NCBI GenBank assembly: GCA_017500935.1
Contig: JAFVXW010000085.1
Coordinates: 124,001-188,000 of the forward strand
Direction of reading: 5' to 3'
Origin: Lachnospiraceae bacterium
GTDB taxonomy: Bacteria > Bacillota > Clostridia > Lachnospirales > Lachnospiraceae
DNA: 64,000 nucleotides
The notes under the pieces were generated by a model that saw only the letters and a list, made by a program, of their open reading frames with translations, ran no database searches and had not been told where the DNA came from. Shown here piece by piece: positions 41,172 through 50,766 of this stretch. The position numbers and the translations under genes were made by a program. How positions within the stretch are numbered: position 1 is the first letter of the stretch; the number at the start of each line of letters is the position of its first letter.

Positions 41172-42989
41172 TTATTTTTTCAGCAGCCAAACCTGCATTT
41201 CCGTGGTTTCTCTGTTTGCGTATGCAAAATAAGGAATCAGTTTGACAGAAATCTCCTCAAATTCCTCCTCTTCTGCCAACAGATACAACCGGTCAGATTC
41301 CACAGGACGATATCCCTTTGCCAGCACGGAAGGAACCAGAAACTCACATTCCCCCAGTTCAAATCCGGCTTTGGTATCCACGAAAATCCCCTTTACATCC
41401 GGCCCGTTGTCAAGACCTTCCGCGCAGTACACAATCGGTCCTCTCACGATCGCCACACGTCCTGCATCATCATGTACTCTGCGATTTGCCCGCATAGCTC
41501 TTACAGGCATTTCCAAAGTCAGAACAATTTCGGTTTCCCCATCCACTGCAAGATATGCATAACCGTCTTTTATCTCGTAATCACAATTTAAGGAGAAGTT
41601 TTGACACCAGCCCGGAATGCGCAGCGCGAGCTGCTTTTTATCAGTCACACACTTGATGCAGATTTCTCCGCACACAGGGTATTCGGTACACAGATTCAAT
41701 TTCGTATTTTCAAATGAAGCCTCTGCATTCATATACTGATGCACATAAACAGTATCTTCATCACTTGTAAACATCATGCCCGCAATGGAAGAAATAAAGC
41801 GAAGGATGTTGGGAGGACAGCAGGAACATTCAAACACTTCCACACGCTGGGTAATAGCGTAGTGCTGCTTTTGTGTGGTGGACACAAATACATCATTAAA
41901 TTCCGGATCGATTTCCAGCGGATTTTCATAAAAGAAACCTTTTCCATCCAGAGAAATGCCGGAAAGTGCGCCGTTATAGATCACCTTTTCCACAATATCC
42001 GCGTACTCTGCTTTTACAGACAGCTGCAGCATTCTCTGTGCAAACAATGCCAGTGCAATGGCCGCGCAGGTCTCTGTGTAAGAGGTTCTGTTGGGCAGAT
42101 GATAGTCAGCAGTAAACGCCTCGCCGATATGGGTGGAACCCAGACCGCCGGTAATATACATACGCTTGTTAACCGCATTGTCAAAACATCTTTCACAGGC
42201 TGCTTTCAATTCCTCATCACCGTATTCTGCCGCAATATCTGCTGCCGCTGCAAGCAGATACATGGCACGCACACAATGACCGTCCACGGTACTGCGATCT
42301 TTGATCAGCATTTCATCCTGATTGTAAAGCCAGGTCGCCCAGGGAATATAATCCTTTTCCTCATCATTTTTTCCGTGTTCATCAATGAAATACTTTGCCA
42401 GATCCATGTAGCGTTTCTCACCGGTAGCATTGGCAAGTTTGACCAGCGCCAGTTCCAGTTCAGGATGTCCGGGGGTGATAAAGGCGGCACTTTTTTCAAT
42501 TTTAAACACCTTTTCAATATAATCGGCATATTTGCACATCGCATCTAAAAACGCTCTTTTTCCGGTAGCTTCATAATATGCCACTGCCGCTTCCATCAGA
42601 TGACCTGCACAGTACAGCTCGTGACAGTCTCTTAACTGAAAACGCTTATCCTGTTCTGTCACCAGAAAATGACTGTTAAAATAACCGTTTTCATCACTGT
42701 TTCTGATGATGTCGCCGATAGCCTCTTCTATAAGTGCTTCCAATGTATCATTACGTTCATAGCCCAAAAGATATGCTGCTCCTTCGATCCACTTTGCCAC
42801 GTCGGAATCCCAGAAAATATGGGGCATATTGGGATCGCCCTCTTTCCACTGACATTTTAAGGCTTCAAAACGGTGGGTATCCTGAAATCTGTCATAAACG
42901 GCCATGGCCGTGATATTTTTGATCATATCCTGTTTTTCTTTCCAGAAACCGCCATTGACCTTTACATTTGCATAATTGACGCTTTTCAT
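41172..42989 (-). CDS. GH127 beta-L-arabinofuranosidase
   Basis: A 605-residue (alpha/alpha)6-barrel glycosidase of family GH127, which releases beta-L-arabinofuranose using a zinc-bound cysteine nucleophile. The zinc/catalytic set is intact: GEAFTADYHLPN (Glu290, general acid region), YTETC (Glu306, Cys308) and FECSCCPPN (Cys390, Cys391 nucleophile position). The opening VNGGFWKEK and SDVAKWIEGAAYLL are family-typical. No signal peptide is present, so it acts on imported oligosaccharides. It is the last gene of the operon MFS-GH29-like-GNAT-GH42-like-GH127, with 27 bases to the gene before it. Confidence 0.93.
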   Translation of the reverse strand: MKSVNYANVKVNGGFWKEKQDMIKNITAMAVYDRFQDTHRFEALKCQWKEGDPNMPHIFWDSDVAKWIEGAAYLLGYERNDTLEALIEEAIGDIIRNSDENGYFNSHFLVTEQDKRFQLRDCHELYCAGHLMEAAVAYYEATGKRAFLDAMCKYADYIEKVFKIEKSAAFITPGHPELELALVKLANATGEKRYMDLAKYFIDEHGKNDEEKDYIPWATWLYNQDEMLIKDRSTVDGHCVRAMYLLAAAADIAAEYGDEELKAACERCFDNAVNKRMYITGGLGSTHIGEAFTADYHLPNRTSYTETCAAIALALFAQRMLQLSVKAEYADIVEKVIYNGALSGISLDGKGFFYENPLEIDPEFNDVFVSTTQKQHYAITQRVEVFECSCCPPNILRFISSIAGMMFTSDEDTVYVHQYMNAEASFENTKLNLCTEYPVCGEICIKCVTDKKQLALRIPGWCQNFSLNCDYEIKDGYAYLAVDGETEIVLTLEMPVRAMRANRRVHDDAGRVAIVRGPIVYCAEGLDNGPDVKGIFVDTKAGFELGECEFLVPSVLAKGYRPVESDRLYLLAEEEEFEEISVKLIPYFAYANRETTEMQVWLLKK

Positions 42990-43016
42990 CTTCTGTGTTC
43001 TCCCTTCACTGATCCC

Positions 43017-44804
43017 TTATGATTGTTCAATCTTAAAAAGTTTCGTTTCATATTGCATGCATGAAAAAGTCAGTGTGTCTGTCACAAAAACACTGCCGTT
43101 TTCTGTATCTGTGCATGTTACCTTTTTCGGAAAACAGATCTGTTTTTCTCCCGCCGTCGCCGCATGCAGTGCTGCGTAACCATTGCCGATATAAAATACA
43201 TCATCGTCTGCCGTGTATACAAACACGCTGTTTTCCTGTAAAAATGCCCTGATCTCTGCAGCCGTAAAAGTCGGCTTCTCTGCTGTGACAGCCATGCAGC
43301 CAATGCCGCGCTGCATCAGTTCCTCCATTTTGCGTGCCGCAGCCTCACTGTCTGCAGGCATGGCAAAAATGACAGCCTTACAGGGGCTGTTCTTCCAGTC
43401 TATGACATCCAGATCCGGAAGCAGATATGTCTCATAAGGCACGCCGCACATTCCCAGCGTTTTTCTCAAATGATACGCCTTTCCGTGTGCCGCATGTGCG
43501 CGGCCGTTTTTTGCATACCATTCTTCCTCATAAACCAGCATAACCTCTGTCACAAAGTCAGCGGCCTGCCCTGTTTTTGTACCCTCATATAAAAGCCTCG
43601 ACTGCTCCATTTCCCGCATCAAACGCGCCGTCTGAAACCAGTGTCCGAACATATCAAACCACCACAGACCATTTTTGTAGGTCAGCTGTCTTGCCAGACT
43701 TTTTCTGACTGCCCACACAGAAAGCTCCTCTGTTGCAGGTCCTTCCCAAACCTTATCATTGTAATAATGAAGCGGATCACTGCCTTTTCTGCTCTCTTCC
43801 GGCGACCGGGTCAGGAAGGTTCTGATATCACATTCCATGAAAATCATTTTCCCGTGCAGCTTCACCGAATCTGCCGGCACCATATCCGGCCAGTCCACGC
43901 CCAGTGCCCGTCCGTCCATATAGGAATTGGGGGAGGAAATAAAATCAATATCCGGTGATTCCAGCAGCTTCCCAAGGGCATGTGTGCCCCACAGCGGATC
44001 TGGAACCTCGGCGGTATACCCGTAAAAGACACCTGCGATCTGCTGCCCCTTCACGGCCTCTTTGACCACCCGGCACAGATACATGACAGTTTCTGCCACT
44101 TCCTCGCTGGCAAAGCGCAGATACTCTGTAAGAAGTCCGTCTTCTATCCGAACGGCGGTTTTGATCACATCCAGAGACGGCAGCTTGGATACAGGCTCCA
44201 TTCCCGGATATTTTTTCTGCAGATACCTGTTAAAATAAGGCAGTGCGCCCTCATCATAAGAGCCATTTAAATCCAGATGAAACCACTCCTGCGTATTTCC
44301 TCCGCTGATCTGATATCCAAATATATGATCAGAAGCCCGAAACGTCTGAAAATGCCGGATCAGGGTTCTTAACATATCCGCAGCATCTTTCCTGAATGTA
44401 TCCGAATACAGTGATTCTCTCCTTTGGTCATGGGGAACCGGCACGGTTTCCGTCGGATTTTCTACAATCCACCACTGGGGCATGCAGACATAAATTCTGG
44501 GGAAAATATAGGCATTGGGGCAGGATTTTAATATTTTGTCTATCGCCTCATCCACCACAGAAAAATCTGCTTTCCCTTTTTCATCAAAAACACCGCCCAC
44601 ATAGGGCATAAATCCGCTGGCTGTATTGATAGGCTGGGATGCCAGGAATACCGATACCGAAAAGATCCTAAACCCTTTCTCTGCAAATGCCCTGTAATCG
44701 TTGCGCTCATCAAAATAGGTCATGTAGGCACATGCCGATAATGCTTCGTCTCCGATACACAGGATGGGATTGCCGTTTCTGACCTCTATTTTACTTGTTT
44801 TCAT
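43017..44804 (-). CDS. GH42-like clan-A glycosidase (family unassigned)
   Basis: A 595-residue intracellular protein with the layout of a GH42 beta-galactosidase. An (alpha/beta)8 barrel (about 1-400) has candidate acid/base and nucleophile positions in FGYQISGGNTQEWF and KMIFMECDIRTF. A Rossmann-like domain (about 430-530; YETYLLPDLDVIDW, KAVIFAMPADS) and a small C-terminal beta domain follow. Near the first motif the usual NE pair is replaced by GNTQEW, so activity or specificity may differ from known GH42 enzymes. GAGG sits 7 bases before the ATG. It is the fourth gene in the five-gene minus operon; substrate unknown, likely an arabinose- or galactose-containing glycoside. Confidence 0.65.
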   Translation of the reverse strand: MKTSKIEVRNGNPILCIGDEALSACAYMTYFDERNDYRAFAEKGFRIFSVSVFLASQPINTASGFMPYVGGVFDEKGKADFSVVDEAIDKILKSCPNAYIFPRIYVCMPQWWIVENPTETVPVPHDQRRESLYSDTFRKDAADMLRTLIRHFQTFRASDHIFGYQISGGNTQEWFHLDLNGSYDEGALPYFNRYLQKKYPGMEPVSKLPSLDVIKTAVRIEDGLLTEYLRFASEEVAETVMYLCRVVKEAVKGQQIAGVFYGYTAEVPDPLWGTHALGKLLESPDIDFISSPNSYMDGRALGVDWPDMVPADSVKLHGKMIFMECDIRTFLTRSPEESRKGSDPLHYYNDKVWEGPATEELSVWAVRKSLARQLTYKNGLWWFDMFGHWFQTARLMREMEQSRLLYEGTKTGQAADFVTEVMLVYEEEWYAKNGRAHAAHGKAYHLRKTLGMCGVPYETYLLPDLDVIDWKNSPCKAVIFAMPADSEAAARKMEELMQRGIGCMAVTAEKPTFTAAEIRAFLQENSVFVYTADDDVFYIGNGYAALHAATAGEKQICFPKKVTCTDTENGSVFVTDTLTFSCMQYETKLFKIEQS

Positions 44805-44831
44805 GGGAAGGCCTCTTTTTACTGAAACTCA

Positions 44832-45962
44832 CTAAAATGCATCGGGCTTATCAATAAAGAACGGCAGCGGCAGCCAGTTCTTAAATTCTGCAGGTGCGAT
44901 CAGCAGATTCTGCAGTCCAAAAAACAGCATTTCCGCTTCATTATGTGTAAATTTCAAGATTTCCTGATTCCGTTCATCTAATTTCTTTACTGATACATTT
45001 CCGTTATTTACGATGATATGAAAAGCTTCTTCTTCGATACACAAGGATACTTCTCCATCCTGCAGCGGACAGTATCTGTCTTTGAACTGCAGCAGAGTCT
45101 GCAGCACTTTTTCCCAGTTCAGAACACAGATCATCTCTCCCGGCACAACAGACATATGTTCACAAATGGAAGCCAGATAAGAAATACGCTCTTTTTCAAA
45201 AGGCCAAGCAGTCATATTTACTTCATTCACGCCTTTTTGTGCAAACCATGCTTTCAGCACGGCAGGAAGATCGCTCTCATCCTCCAGCACAACCTCGTCC
45301 GCATTTGCATATATGTAACCGATCATTCTGCCTTCTTTTTTGATCGCATAAAAGGAAGAAGCCCAGTTATGCATGATCGCAAGGAAATCTTCTTTGGGTC
45401 TGATGGCGTGAGCAGGCCGTTTTTCGTAAAGTGCCTTGGCAGCGGCGATTTCCTGCGCATCCGCATCTTCCACATTTTCAAACACAATATCCTGACATTC
45501 CACCTGCTTCATGCAGTGTCTGATGTTGGTCTTTGTGATCAGAAAACGGTAATTTACACCTGCACTCTCAAAGCCAAAATACCCATATCTCTGACGCTGA
45601 CCGCCCAGTACCATGACATCCACACCTTCATTTTGGGCATCCTCTTTTGCCATCTTCATAAGGGCTTTCATATACCCCTCTCCTCTGGCGTAAGGGTGCA
45701 CAGAAACATTTCCGATCATGCCGTACTTAAAAATCTCGCTGCCAACCTGCTCTTCCATGATAAGGTCGGTGATAACCGCTTTGATTTTCCCCTCTTCCAC
45801 TGCCGCATAATGTGTTCCGCGAAATTCTTCTTTTTCATCCGCATATACCTTGGGAATCAGCGTTTTAAAATCATGCGGGCAATGCGCATTGGAAAAAACA
45901 TAATTGATAAAATCAAGCACATCTGCTTTCTGGCTTTTATCAGTTCTGATAAATTCGGTCAT
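44832..45962 (-). CDS. GNAT acetyltransferase with Eis/SCP2-like C-terminus
   Basis: A 376-residue protein with an N-terminal GNAT domain (residues 1-145; acetyl-CoA loop YARGEGYMKAL, later YGYFGFESAG), a second GNAT-like half (about 150-270) and a C-terminal sterol-carrier-like domain (about 275-376). This is the three-part plan of Eis-type N-acetyltransferases, which modify amines including aminoglycosides in some bacteria. AGGAGG sits 7 bases before the ATG. Its place inside a glycosidase operon, between a GH29-like and a GH42-like gene, suggests an amino-sugar or other amine substrate rather than drug resistance; this is inference. Confidence 0.82.
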   Translation of the reverse strand: MTEFIRTDKSQKADVLDFINYVFSNAHCPHDFKTLIPKVYADEKEEFRGTHYAAVEEGKIKAVITDLIMEEQVGSEIFKYGMIGNVSVHPYARGEGYMKALMKMAKEDAQNEGVDVMVLGGQRQRYGYFGFESAGVNYRFLITKTNIRHCMKQVECQDIVFENVEDADAQEIAAAKALYEKRPAHAIRPKEDFLAIMHNWASSFYAIKKEGRMIGYIYANADEVVLEDESDLPAVLKAWFAQKGVNEVNMTAWPFEKERISYLASICEHMSVVPGEMICVLNWEKVLQTLLQFKDRYCPLQDGEVSLCIEEEAFHIIVNNGNVSVKKLDERNQEILKFTHNEAEMLFFGLQNLLIAPAEFKNWLPLPFFIDKPDAF

Positions 45963-45979
45963 TTTTCTTCCTCCTGCAT

Positions 45980-47050
45980 TTATTTTTCCAAAATACGGTA
46001 TTCATTTTCTCTCAGACAAACCAGATTCTTCAAAACTTCCATCTGTTCTTCATCGATCCGGCCGTCACGGTACATGCAAACATCCAGTGATACGACTCCT
46101 CCCAGATCATTTACCTGCTTTACATATTTCTGCAGATAAGAAGAAGAATATTTACACCCCAGAGCCCCCCATCCATTGTAAACCTCCACCGGATGCTTCG
46201 GAATTCCTAAAAAGGAAAGTATATGCGCTTGTGCTCCATCCAGGATCTGTCCCTGCGGATATGCATCCAGATGTACCACTTCCCCTGCCGTAAAATCACA
46301 GAATGGCGTGGAAGGGGGCATGGTATTATAAAAATCTGCAAAAATAACATTTCCGATTCCGGGAACTGCCACTTCTTTTTCTCTTCCATTGCACGCAAAG
46401 CATCCATAGTAGTTTGCCGAAAAGAGCGCATTGGGATTTCCTTTGCGGGCTGCATCTTTATACAGCTTTATCAGTTCCGGATCATCATATCCAATCGACG
46501 GGTATAAACCGTCCACCCACCAACCTTTGATCTTATCACCGTAACGAAGCGCATATTCTTCCATAACAGCTGCCCATTTTTCTGCAAATGCGGGCGTAAC
46601 ATGATCTCCGGCAGGAGTGATATCTGTTTCTTTCCCGTAAAGTCCTTTCATGGCATAGGGATCAAGATGAGGACCATCACCGGTATAATATAAAAACAGA
46701 GGGATATCATATTTATCCAGAGATCTGATAAGATCTGCGATCAGGTCGCGGCGGCTGGCTGCCTCTCCGGCAGAAAATCCAGCCAGCTGATCATATGTCT
46801 CATTCGGTGCACAAACATATCGGGTTCCCTGCATGACTGTAAAAATCAGATACCCTGCATTGATCTGCGCCAGCTGTTCTGCCAGAAGATCTGTATCCAG
46901 TTCTTCCACGCAGCTGTTCCAGTCTGTGCTTTGACCGGCAGTATTATGAATGTCTCCCGCCTTATTCTGAACAGACGCCAGATAATGAACAAAAACACCC
47001 CATTTACGTTCTTTAAACCAGTTCTGCTGTATTGTACCTTTTTGCTCCAT
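45980..47050 (-). CDS. GH29-like alpha-L-fucosidase-type protein
   Basis: A 356-residue catalytic-domain-only protein with GH29 features: WFKERKWGVFVHY near the N-terminus, AGYLIFTVMQGT, a PLFLYYTGDGP strand and KGWWVDG, whose Asp180 is in the position of the GH29 nucleophile. Typical GH29 enzymes have an extra C-terminal beta domain and are 430 residues or more, so this is a short, diverged member. The acid/base residue is not evident. AAGGAG lies 9 bases before the ATG. It is the second gene of the operon after the MFS carrier. Substrate could be an L-fucoside or a structurally similar sugar. Confidence 0.7.
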   Translation of the reverse strand: MEQKGTIQQNWFKERKWGVFVHYLASVQNKAGDIHNTAGQSTDWNSCVEELDTDLLAEQLAQINAGYLIFTVMQGTRYVCAPNETYDQLAGFSAGEAASRRDLIADLIRSLDKYDIPLFLYYTGDGPHLDPYAMKGLYGKETDITPAGDHVTPAFAEKWAAVMEEYALRYGDKIKGWWVDGLYPSIGYDDPELIKLYKDAARKGNPNALFSANYYGCFACNGREKEVAVPGIGNVIFADFYNTMPPSTPFCDFTAGEVVHLDAYPQGQILDGAQAHILSFLGIPKHPVEVYNGWGALGCKYSSSYLQKYVKQVNDLGGVVSLDVCMYRDGRIDEEQMEVLKNLVCLRENEYRILEK

Positions 47051-47081
47051 ACTGCATTTCTCCTTTTCATCTGTTCCCAGA

Positions 47082-48365
47082 TCACTGAATCATGACCTTC
47101 TGTTTTTCAATAACTTTCTTAATAAAAATGATCGCTATGAACACAAGTACAAAAGAAACCGCTGACAAAAGCTGCTGTGCGTAAATCTGCACTCCGAAAA
47201 TACGGTTGTCATTGGCCTGAATATATCCTAAGAGTTTACCCGCAAGAATAGATGCCCCAAAGCCGCAGATACCGCCGATACTGTTTTTGATCGCCATAGC
47301 CTGTGTGATATATCTGGAATCCACATAACTGTAAGTCATATTGTAGGAATTCTGATTGGTTCCGGCAAAACAGCAGCTGTACAGAATAGAATAGATCACA
47401 ACCAAAAACCAGGTTGATCTCGTTGTAAACATATTGATAAAGAACGCAGCGGCAGCCATATACAGCCCCAGCTTGAAGCCTTTTGCATAGGAATGTTTAT
47501 CGGAATATCTTCCCATGGGTTTGGAAATCAGCATTCTGGCAAAATTTGCTGCCATATTGATCACCTGTACGGAAAATACAGACATCATCAGATCATTGGT
47601 CTTAAAGGTTCCCATAAAACCAACTGTAAAATACATGGCCATATTCCACAGAATTGTTAAAATGACCAGATTCCGGAAATCTCTGTTGGCCATGATATCC
47701 TTAAGAACAACCGTAATCGGCAGATCTTCTGCTGCTTTATCACTTTCACGTTCTTTTCCAATGAGCAGATAACAGGAGATATTACAGATATTCAGGATAA
47801 GCAGGGAAGCTGCGATAAACAAAAAGGCACCGTTGAGATTGCCCAGACCTTCAAAACGGTCGATCACATAACCAATGACCGCCGTAAAGACCATGCCGGA
47901 AACCAGGGAGATCATCTCCTGGGTTGCTGAATAACTCGCCCTTTTGGTAGGATCCACAAAGGAATTGCCCCATTTATAACAGATGGAACTGATCAGGTAA
48001 TTTCCTGCATACGCACAAACCACACTGAGAATGACCAGAACCGTCTTAAGCTGTGCGCTTATCGGTATAAACGGAATCAGATACAGCAGCATGAAAAAGA
48101 AAATACCGATTGTATCTGAGAGTATCACCAGCTTTTTGGTACTGATCTCCAATCTGACAATAAAAATAGCCAGCAGCTGTATCACAAAGGACATGGAAAT
48201 AAAAGAAGAAATAATACCGATCAGCGAATCTTTGATACCAATGCTGCCCAAAAGTTTGGCAAGAAAGGCATCTGTGACCAGCAGGGTAACAAAATAATAA
48301 ACTGTACATTGGGTCATATACGCGGCCCGTGACCGCCTGTACTCCGGTGACTGAAAATCGTTCAT
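47082..48365 (-). CDS. MFS transporter, first gene of the GH29/GH127 operon
   Basis: A 427-residue major-facilitator protein with twelve predicted helices. The cytoplasmic loop after helix two (VRLEISTKKLVILSD), the GRYSDKHSYAKG segment in the second half and the central charged loop (ERESDKAAED) fit the family. The ATG at 48365 follows GAGGAGGGG; the GTG at 48380 overlaps this site. It leads a five-gene minus operon of glycosidases, so it most likely imports the oligosaccharide those enzymes cut. It is divergent from the GH172 gene at 48532 with a 166-base shared control region. Confidence 0.85.
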   Translation of the reverse strand: MNDFQSPEYRRSRAAYMTQCTVYYFVTLLVTDAFLAKLLGSIGIKDSLIGIISSFISMSFVIQLLAIFIVRLEISTKKLVILSDTIGIFFFMLLYLIPFIPISAQLKTVLVILSVVCAYAGNYLISSICYKWGNSFVDPTKRASYSATQEMISLVSGMVFTAVIGYVIDRFEGLGNLNGAFLFIAASLLILNICNISCYLLIGKERESDKAAEDLPITVVLKDIMANRDFRNLVILTILWNMAMYFTVGFMGTFKTNDLMMSVFSVQVINMAANFARMLISKPMGRYSDKHSYAKGFKLGLYMAAAAFFINMFTTRSTWFLVVIYSILYSCCFAGTNQNSYNMTYSYVDSRYITQAMAIKNSIGGICGFGASILAGKLLGYIQANDNRIFGVQIYAQQLLSAVSFVLVFIAIIFIKKVIEKQKVMIQ

Positions 48366-48531
48366 TTTTCCCCTCCTCACAGCATTTTTTCAAATACCGC
48401 TGCGAAATATTTTACTCTGTTAAAAAACATTGTTTTCCTGTATTATATTTGTTGTAAGGAATTAAATCAAATTAAATTTACACATAAAGAAGCTGAATGG
48501 GCGGCAAACATACGCAGAAAGGATGAATACT

Positions 48532-49596
48532 ATGCTCAACCAATTATCTATGTTAACCAATTATGAATCCAGATCCATTTCCGCAGAAAATGTCAACGGT
48601 GAAAAGGGAAAAGGCGGCATGGCACTGGAGAGCAAAGTGGATGGTCCTGCCAGACATCTGGGCCAGGGTTGGAAAGTTGCTCCTGCTTATCAGATCGAAC
48701 CGGGTGAGGTATTGGAAGTTGCCAATATCGACGGTCCCGGGGCAATCAGACATATCTGGATGACCGTGGGCAGCGACAGAAACCGTAAACTCATCCTGAG
48801 AATGTACTGGGAAGGAAGCGATACCCCGTCTGTGGAAGTTCCTCTTGGTGATTTCTTTGCATCTGCTCTTCACGGAAACTTCGCCCAGATTTCTTCCATT
48901 CCGGTTTGTGTAAATCCGAACAAGGGCTTCAACTGTTATTGGAACATGCCCTTTTACAAGCACTGCCGTATCACTGTAGAAAATATATATAAAGAGCCCA
49001 TTGTTTTATTTTATCAGGTGGATTATATTCTGGGTGATATTCCCAAAGGACAGGGATATTTCCATGCACAGTTCAGAAGAACCAATCCGGTTAAATTTCA
49101 AGATGTTTATACCATTCTGGACAATATAGAAGGTAAAGGCCAGTATGTGGGAACCTATATGTTATGGGGTACCAACAGCAACGGCTGGTGGGGTGAAGGT
49201 GAGATCAAATTCTATATGGACGGCGATAAAGAATTCCCTACGATCTGCGGAACAGGCACAGAAGATTATTTCTGCGGTGCTTGCTGTTTTGCCAAAGAAG
49301 GGGAATGGAAATACATGGAATATACCACGCCTTATGCCGGCATGCCCCAGGTGATCCGACCGGACGGAAGCATTTTCAGCGCAATGACACGTTTTTCCCT
49401 GTATCGCTGGCATATTACCGATCCGATTTATTTTCACAAAGATTTACGCATTACCATTCAGGCGCTTGGCTGGGATCATGATGGACGGTTCCGTCCTTTG
49501 ATGGATGACCTTTCTTCCGTTGCTTTCTGGTATCAGGACAGTATCTGCAAGACCTTCCCGAAACTTCCGTCAGAACTGGAACTGGAAATCTTCTGA
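48532..49596 (+). CDS. GH172 (DUF2961) glycosidase
   Basis: A 354-residue member of DUF2961, now glycoside hydrolase family GH172. Known members are difructose-dianhydride-forming/cleaving enzymes and exo-alpha-D-arabinofuranosidases, so furanosides are the usual substrates. GTGTEDYF (Glu244) and WWGEGEIKFYMDGD (Glu222/Glu224) correspond to the two catalytic glutamates. GPGAIRHIWMT and VPLGDFF in the first half are also family marks. No signal peptide. The second ATG (48532) is chosen since AAAGGA is 8 bases before it and abuts the first. It is divergent from the MFS operon and convergent with an AraC gene. Confidence 0.88.
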   Translation: MLNQLSMLTNYESRSISAENVNGEKGKGGMALESKVDGPARHLGQGWKVAPAYQIEPGEVLEVANIDGPGAIRHIWMTVGSDRNRKLILRMYWEGSDTPSVEVPLGDFFASALHGNFAQISSIPVCVNPNKGFNCYWNMPFYKHCRITVENIYKEPIVLFYQVDYILGDIPKGQGYFHAQFRRTNPVKFQDVYTILDNIEGKGQYVGTYMLWGTNSNGWWGEGEIKFYMDGDKEFPTICGTGTEDYFCGACCFAKEGEWKYMEYTTPYAGMPQVIRPDGSIFSAMTRFSLYRWHITDPIYFHKDLRITIQALGWDHDGRFRPLMDDLSSVAFWYQDSICKTFPKLPSELELEIF

Positions 49597-49615
49597 TAGC
49601 CTGAAAATAAATATC

Positions 49616-49660
49616 AAGGGACAGCCGGTTAATGCTGCACATTTCCGCCTGTCCCTTTTT
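49616..49660 (+). terminator. Terminator after GH172
   Basis: A 9-bp stem AAGGGACAG / CTGTCCCTT over a long loop, ending in five Ts, 20 bases after the stop codon. Confidence 0.75.
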
Positions 49661-49687
49661 ACATGTCAAAAGTCTTATTGCAACTGA

Positions 49688-50617
49688 TTAAATTTTTTCG
49701 TCCGGAAGCAGCGCCCTGCGATACTGCAGACGATACTGCAGCGGTGTAATCTCATCGTTTAGATGAAACTGCTTAACAAAATGAGATGCATTGCAAAAAC
49801 CGCATTTGGCTCCGATTTCTTCTATCGACATATTGGTAACTCTGAGAAGTTCCTTGGCACGATTGATCCGGACATGGTTAAGGCAGACTGAAAATGAAAT
49901 TCCGGTTTCGCTGGCAAACAGTCTGGAAAGATAGCTGGAATTAACGTGCAGCTCTTCGGCAATCTTACTCAGTTTCAACGGTTCAGAAAACCGTTCCTCT
50001 ATAATTTCAAGCGTTCGCTTTACATATTTATTTTCTGCATAAAGCGGCCTTTCCGAATCACTTTCAAGAATTATTCTTGAAAGAATCTGAGTCATCAGCA
50101 TAGATGCGTATATATCTCTCCGCTCATTCGATGGCTGACGATAAAGAAGCACCAGCTGCTCAAAAGTTTGTATCAGAGAGGGAAGCCAATTTATGACAAA
50201 TTCCCTGCATTTTTCATTATTCAGAATCATCTGACAATACTTCTCTGCCATAAATCCGCCAAACTGAATAAAATAACTTTCACTGCTTCCATTTTGTTCA
50301 ATGGTATATCCGCTGCGATTATCTACAATGCAAACCCCTTTTCGTCTCGGCAGGGATGGACTCCTATATTTTTTATCCGGAAAATTAAGTATGGTTAAAG
50401 CAGAATATTGCTTGGGATCGTCATTGGTAAATAAAAGGGCAAAGCTGTTTTCGGGCACTCTGTCGGTGTAACATCTGCCGTCCTGGAAAAAATGCCCCAA
50501 CTCCAGTATATAGAGTCCCAAAGACTCTGCCGATTCACTGGGATTGACAAACAGCCATTGAGACTTTGGATCAAATACTTCATAATTCCATGAATGTTTC
50601 GAAGAACCCGGCATCAT
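49688..50617 (-). CDS. AraC-family regulator of the arabinofuranoside locus
   Basis: A 309-residue regulator with an N-terminal sensor (about 1-195) and a C-terminal AraC DNA-binding domain (about 205-300; IAEELHVNSSYLSRLFASETG and IGAKCGFCNASHFVKQFHLNDE). AGGAGG precedes two consecutive ATGs (50617, 50614). It lies just after the terminator of the large minus operon (61.7-50.8 kb), with its own short promoter region, and next to GH172. It is the only regulator in this 40-64 kb part, so it probably controls one or more of these sugar operons in response to an imported sugar. Confidence 0.88.
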   Translation of the reverse strand: MMPGSSKHSWNYEVFDPKSQWLFVNPSESAESLGLYILELGHFFQDGRCYTDRVPENSFALLFTNDDPKQYSALTILNFPDKKYRSPSLPRRKGVCIVDNRSGYTIEQNGSSESYFIQFGGFMAEKYCQMILNNEKCREFVINWLPSLIQTFEQLVLLYRQPSNERRDIYASMLMTQILSRIILESDSERPLYAENKYVKRTLEIIEERFSEPLKLSKIAEELHVNSSYLSRLFASETGISFSVCLNHVRINRAKELLRVTNMSIEEIGAKCGFCNASHFVKQFHLNDEITPLQYRLQYRRALLPDEKI

Positions 50618-50725
50618 GACACCTCCTGTCTTTCATAATCAACACAAATACCCTGTAAACGATATTGTATTATTATAGCATTATTTGATTTGGAATCGCA
50701 ATAAAAACAATCTTCCACACAAAAA

Positions 50726-50748
50726 ACAGCACCGGAATCCGGTGCTGT
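50726..50748. terminator. Terminator of the isomerase-ABC-GH51 operon
   Basis: A perfect palindrome ACAGCACCGGA-A-TCCGGTGCTGT with a T-run on both strands (TTTTTTG on minus, TTTTT on plus), 18 bases after the stop at 50767. Confidence 0.88.
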
Positions 50749-50766
50749 CTTCTTTTTATCTAAGGC

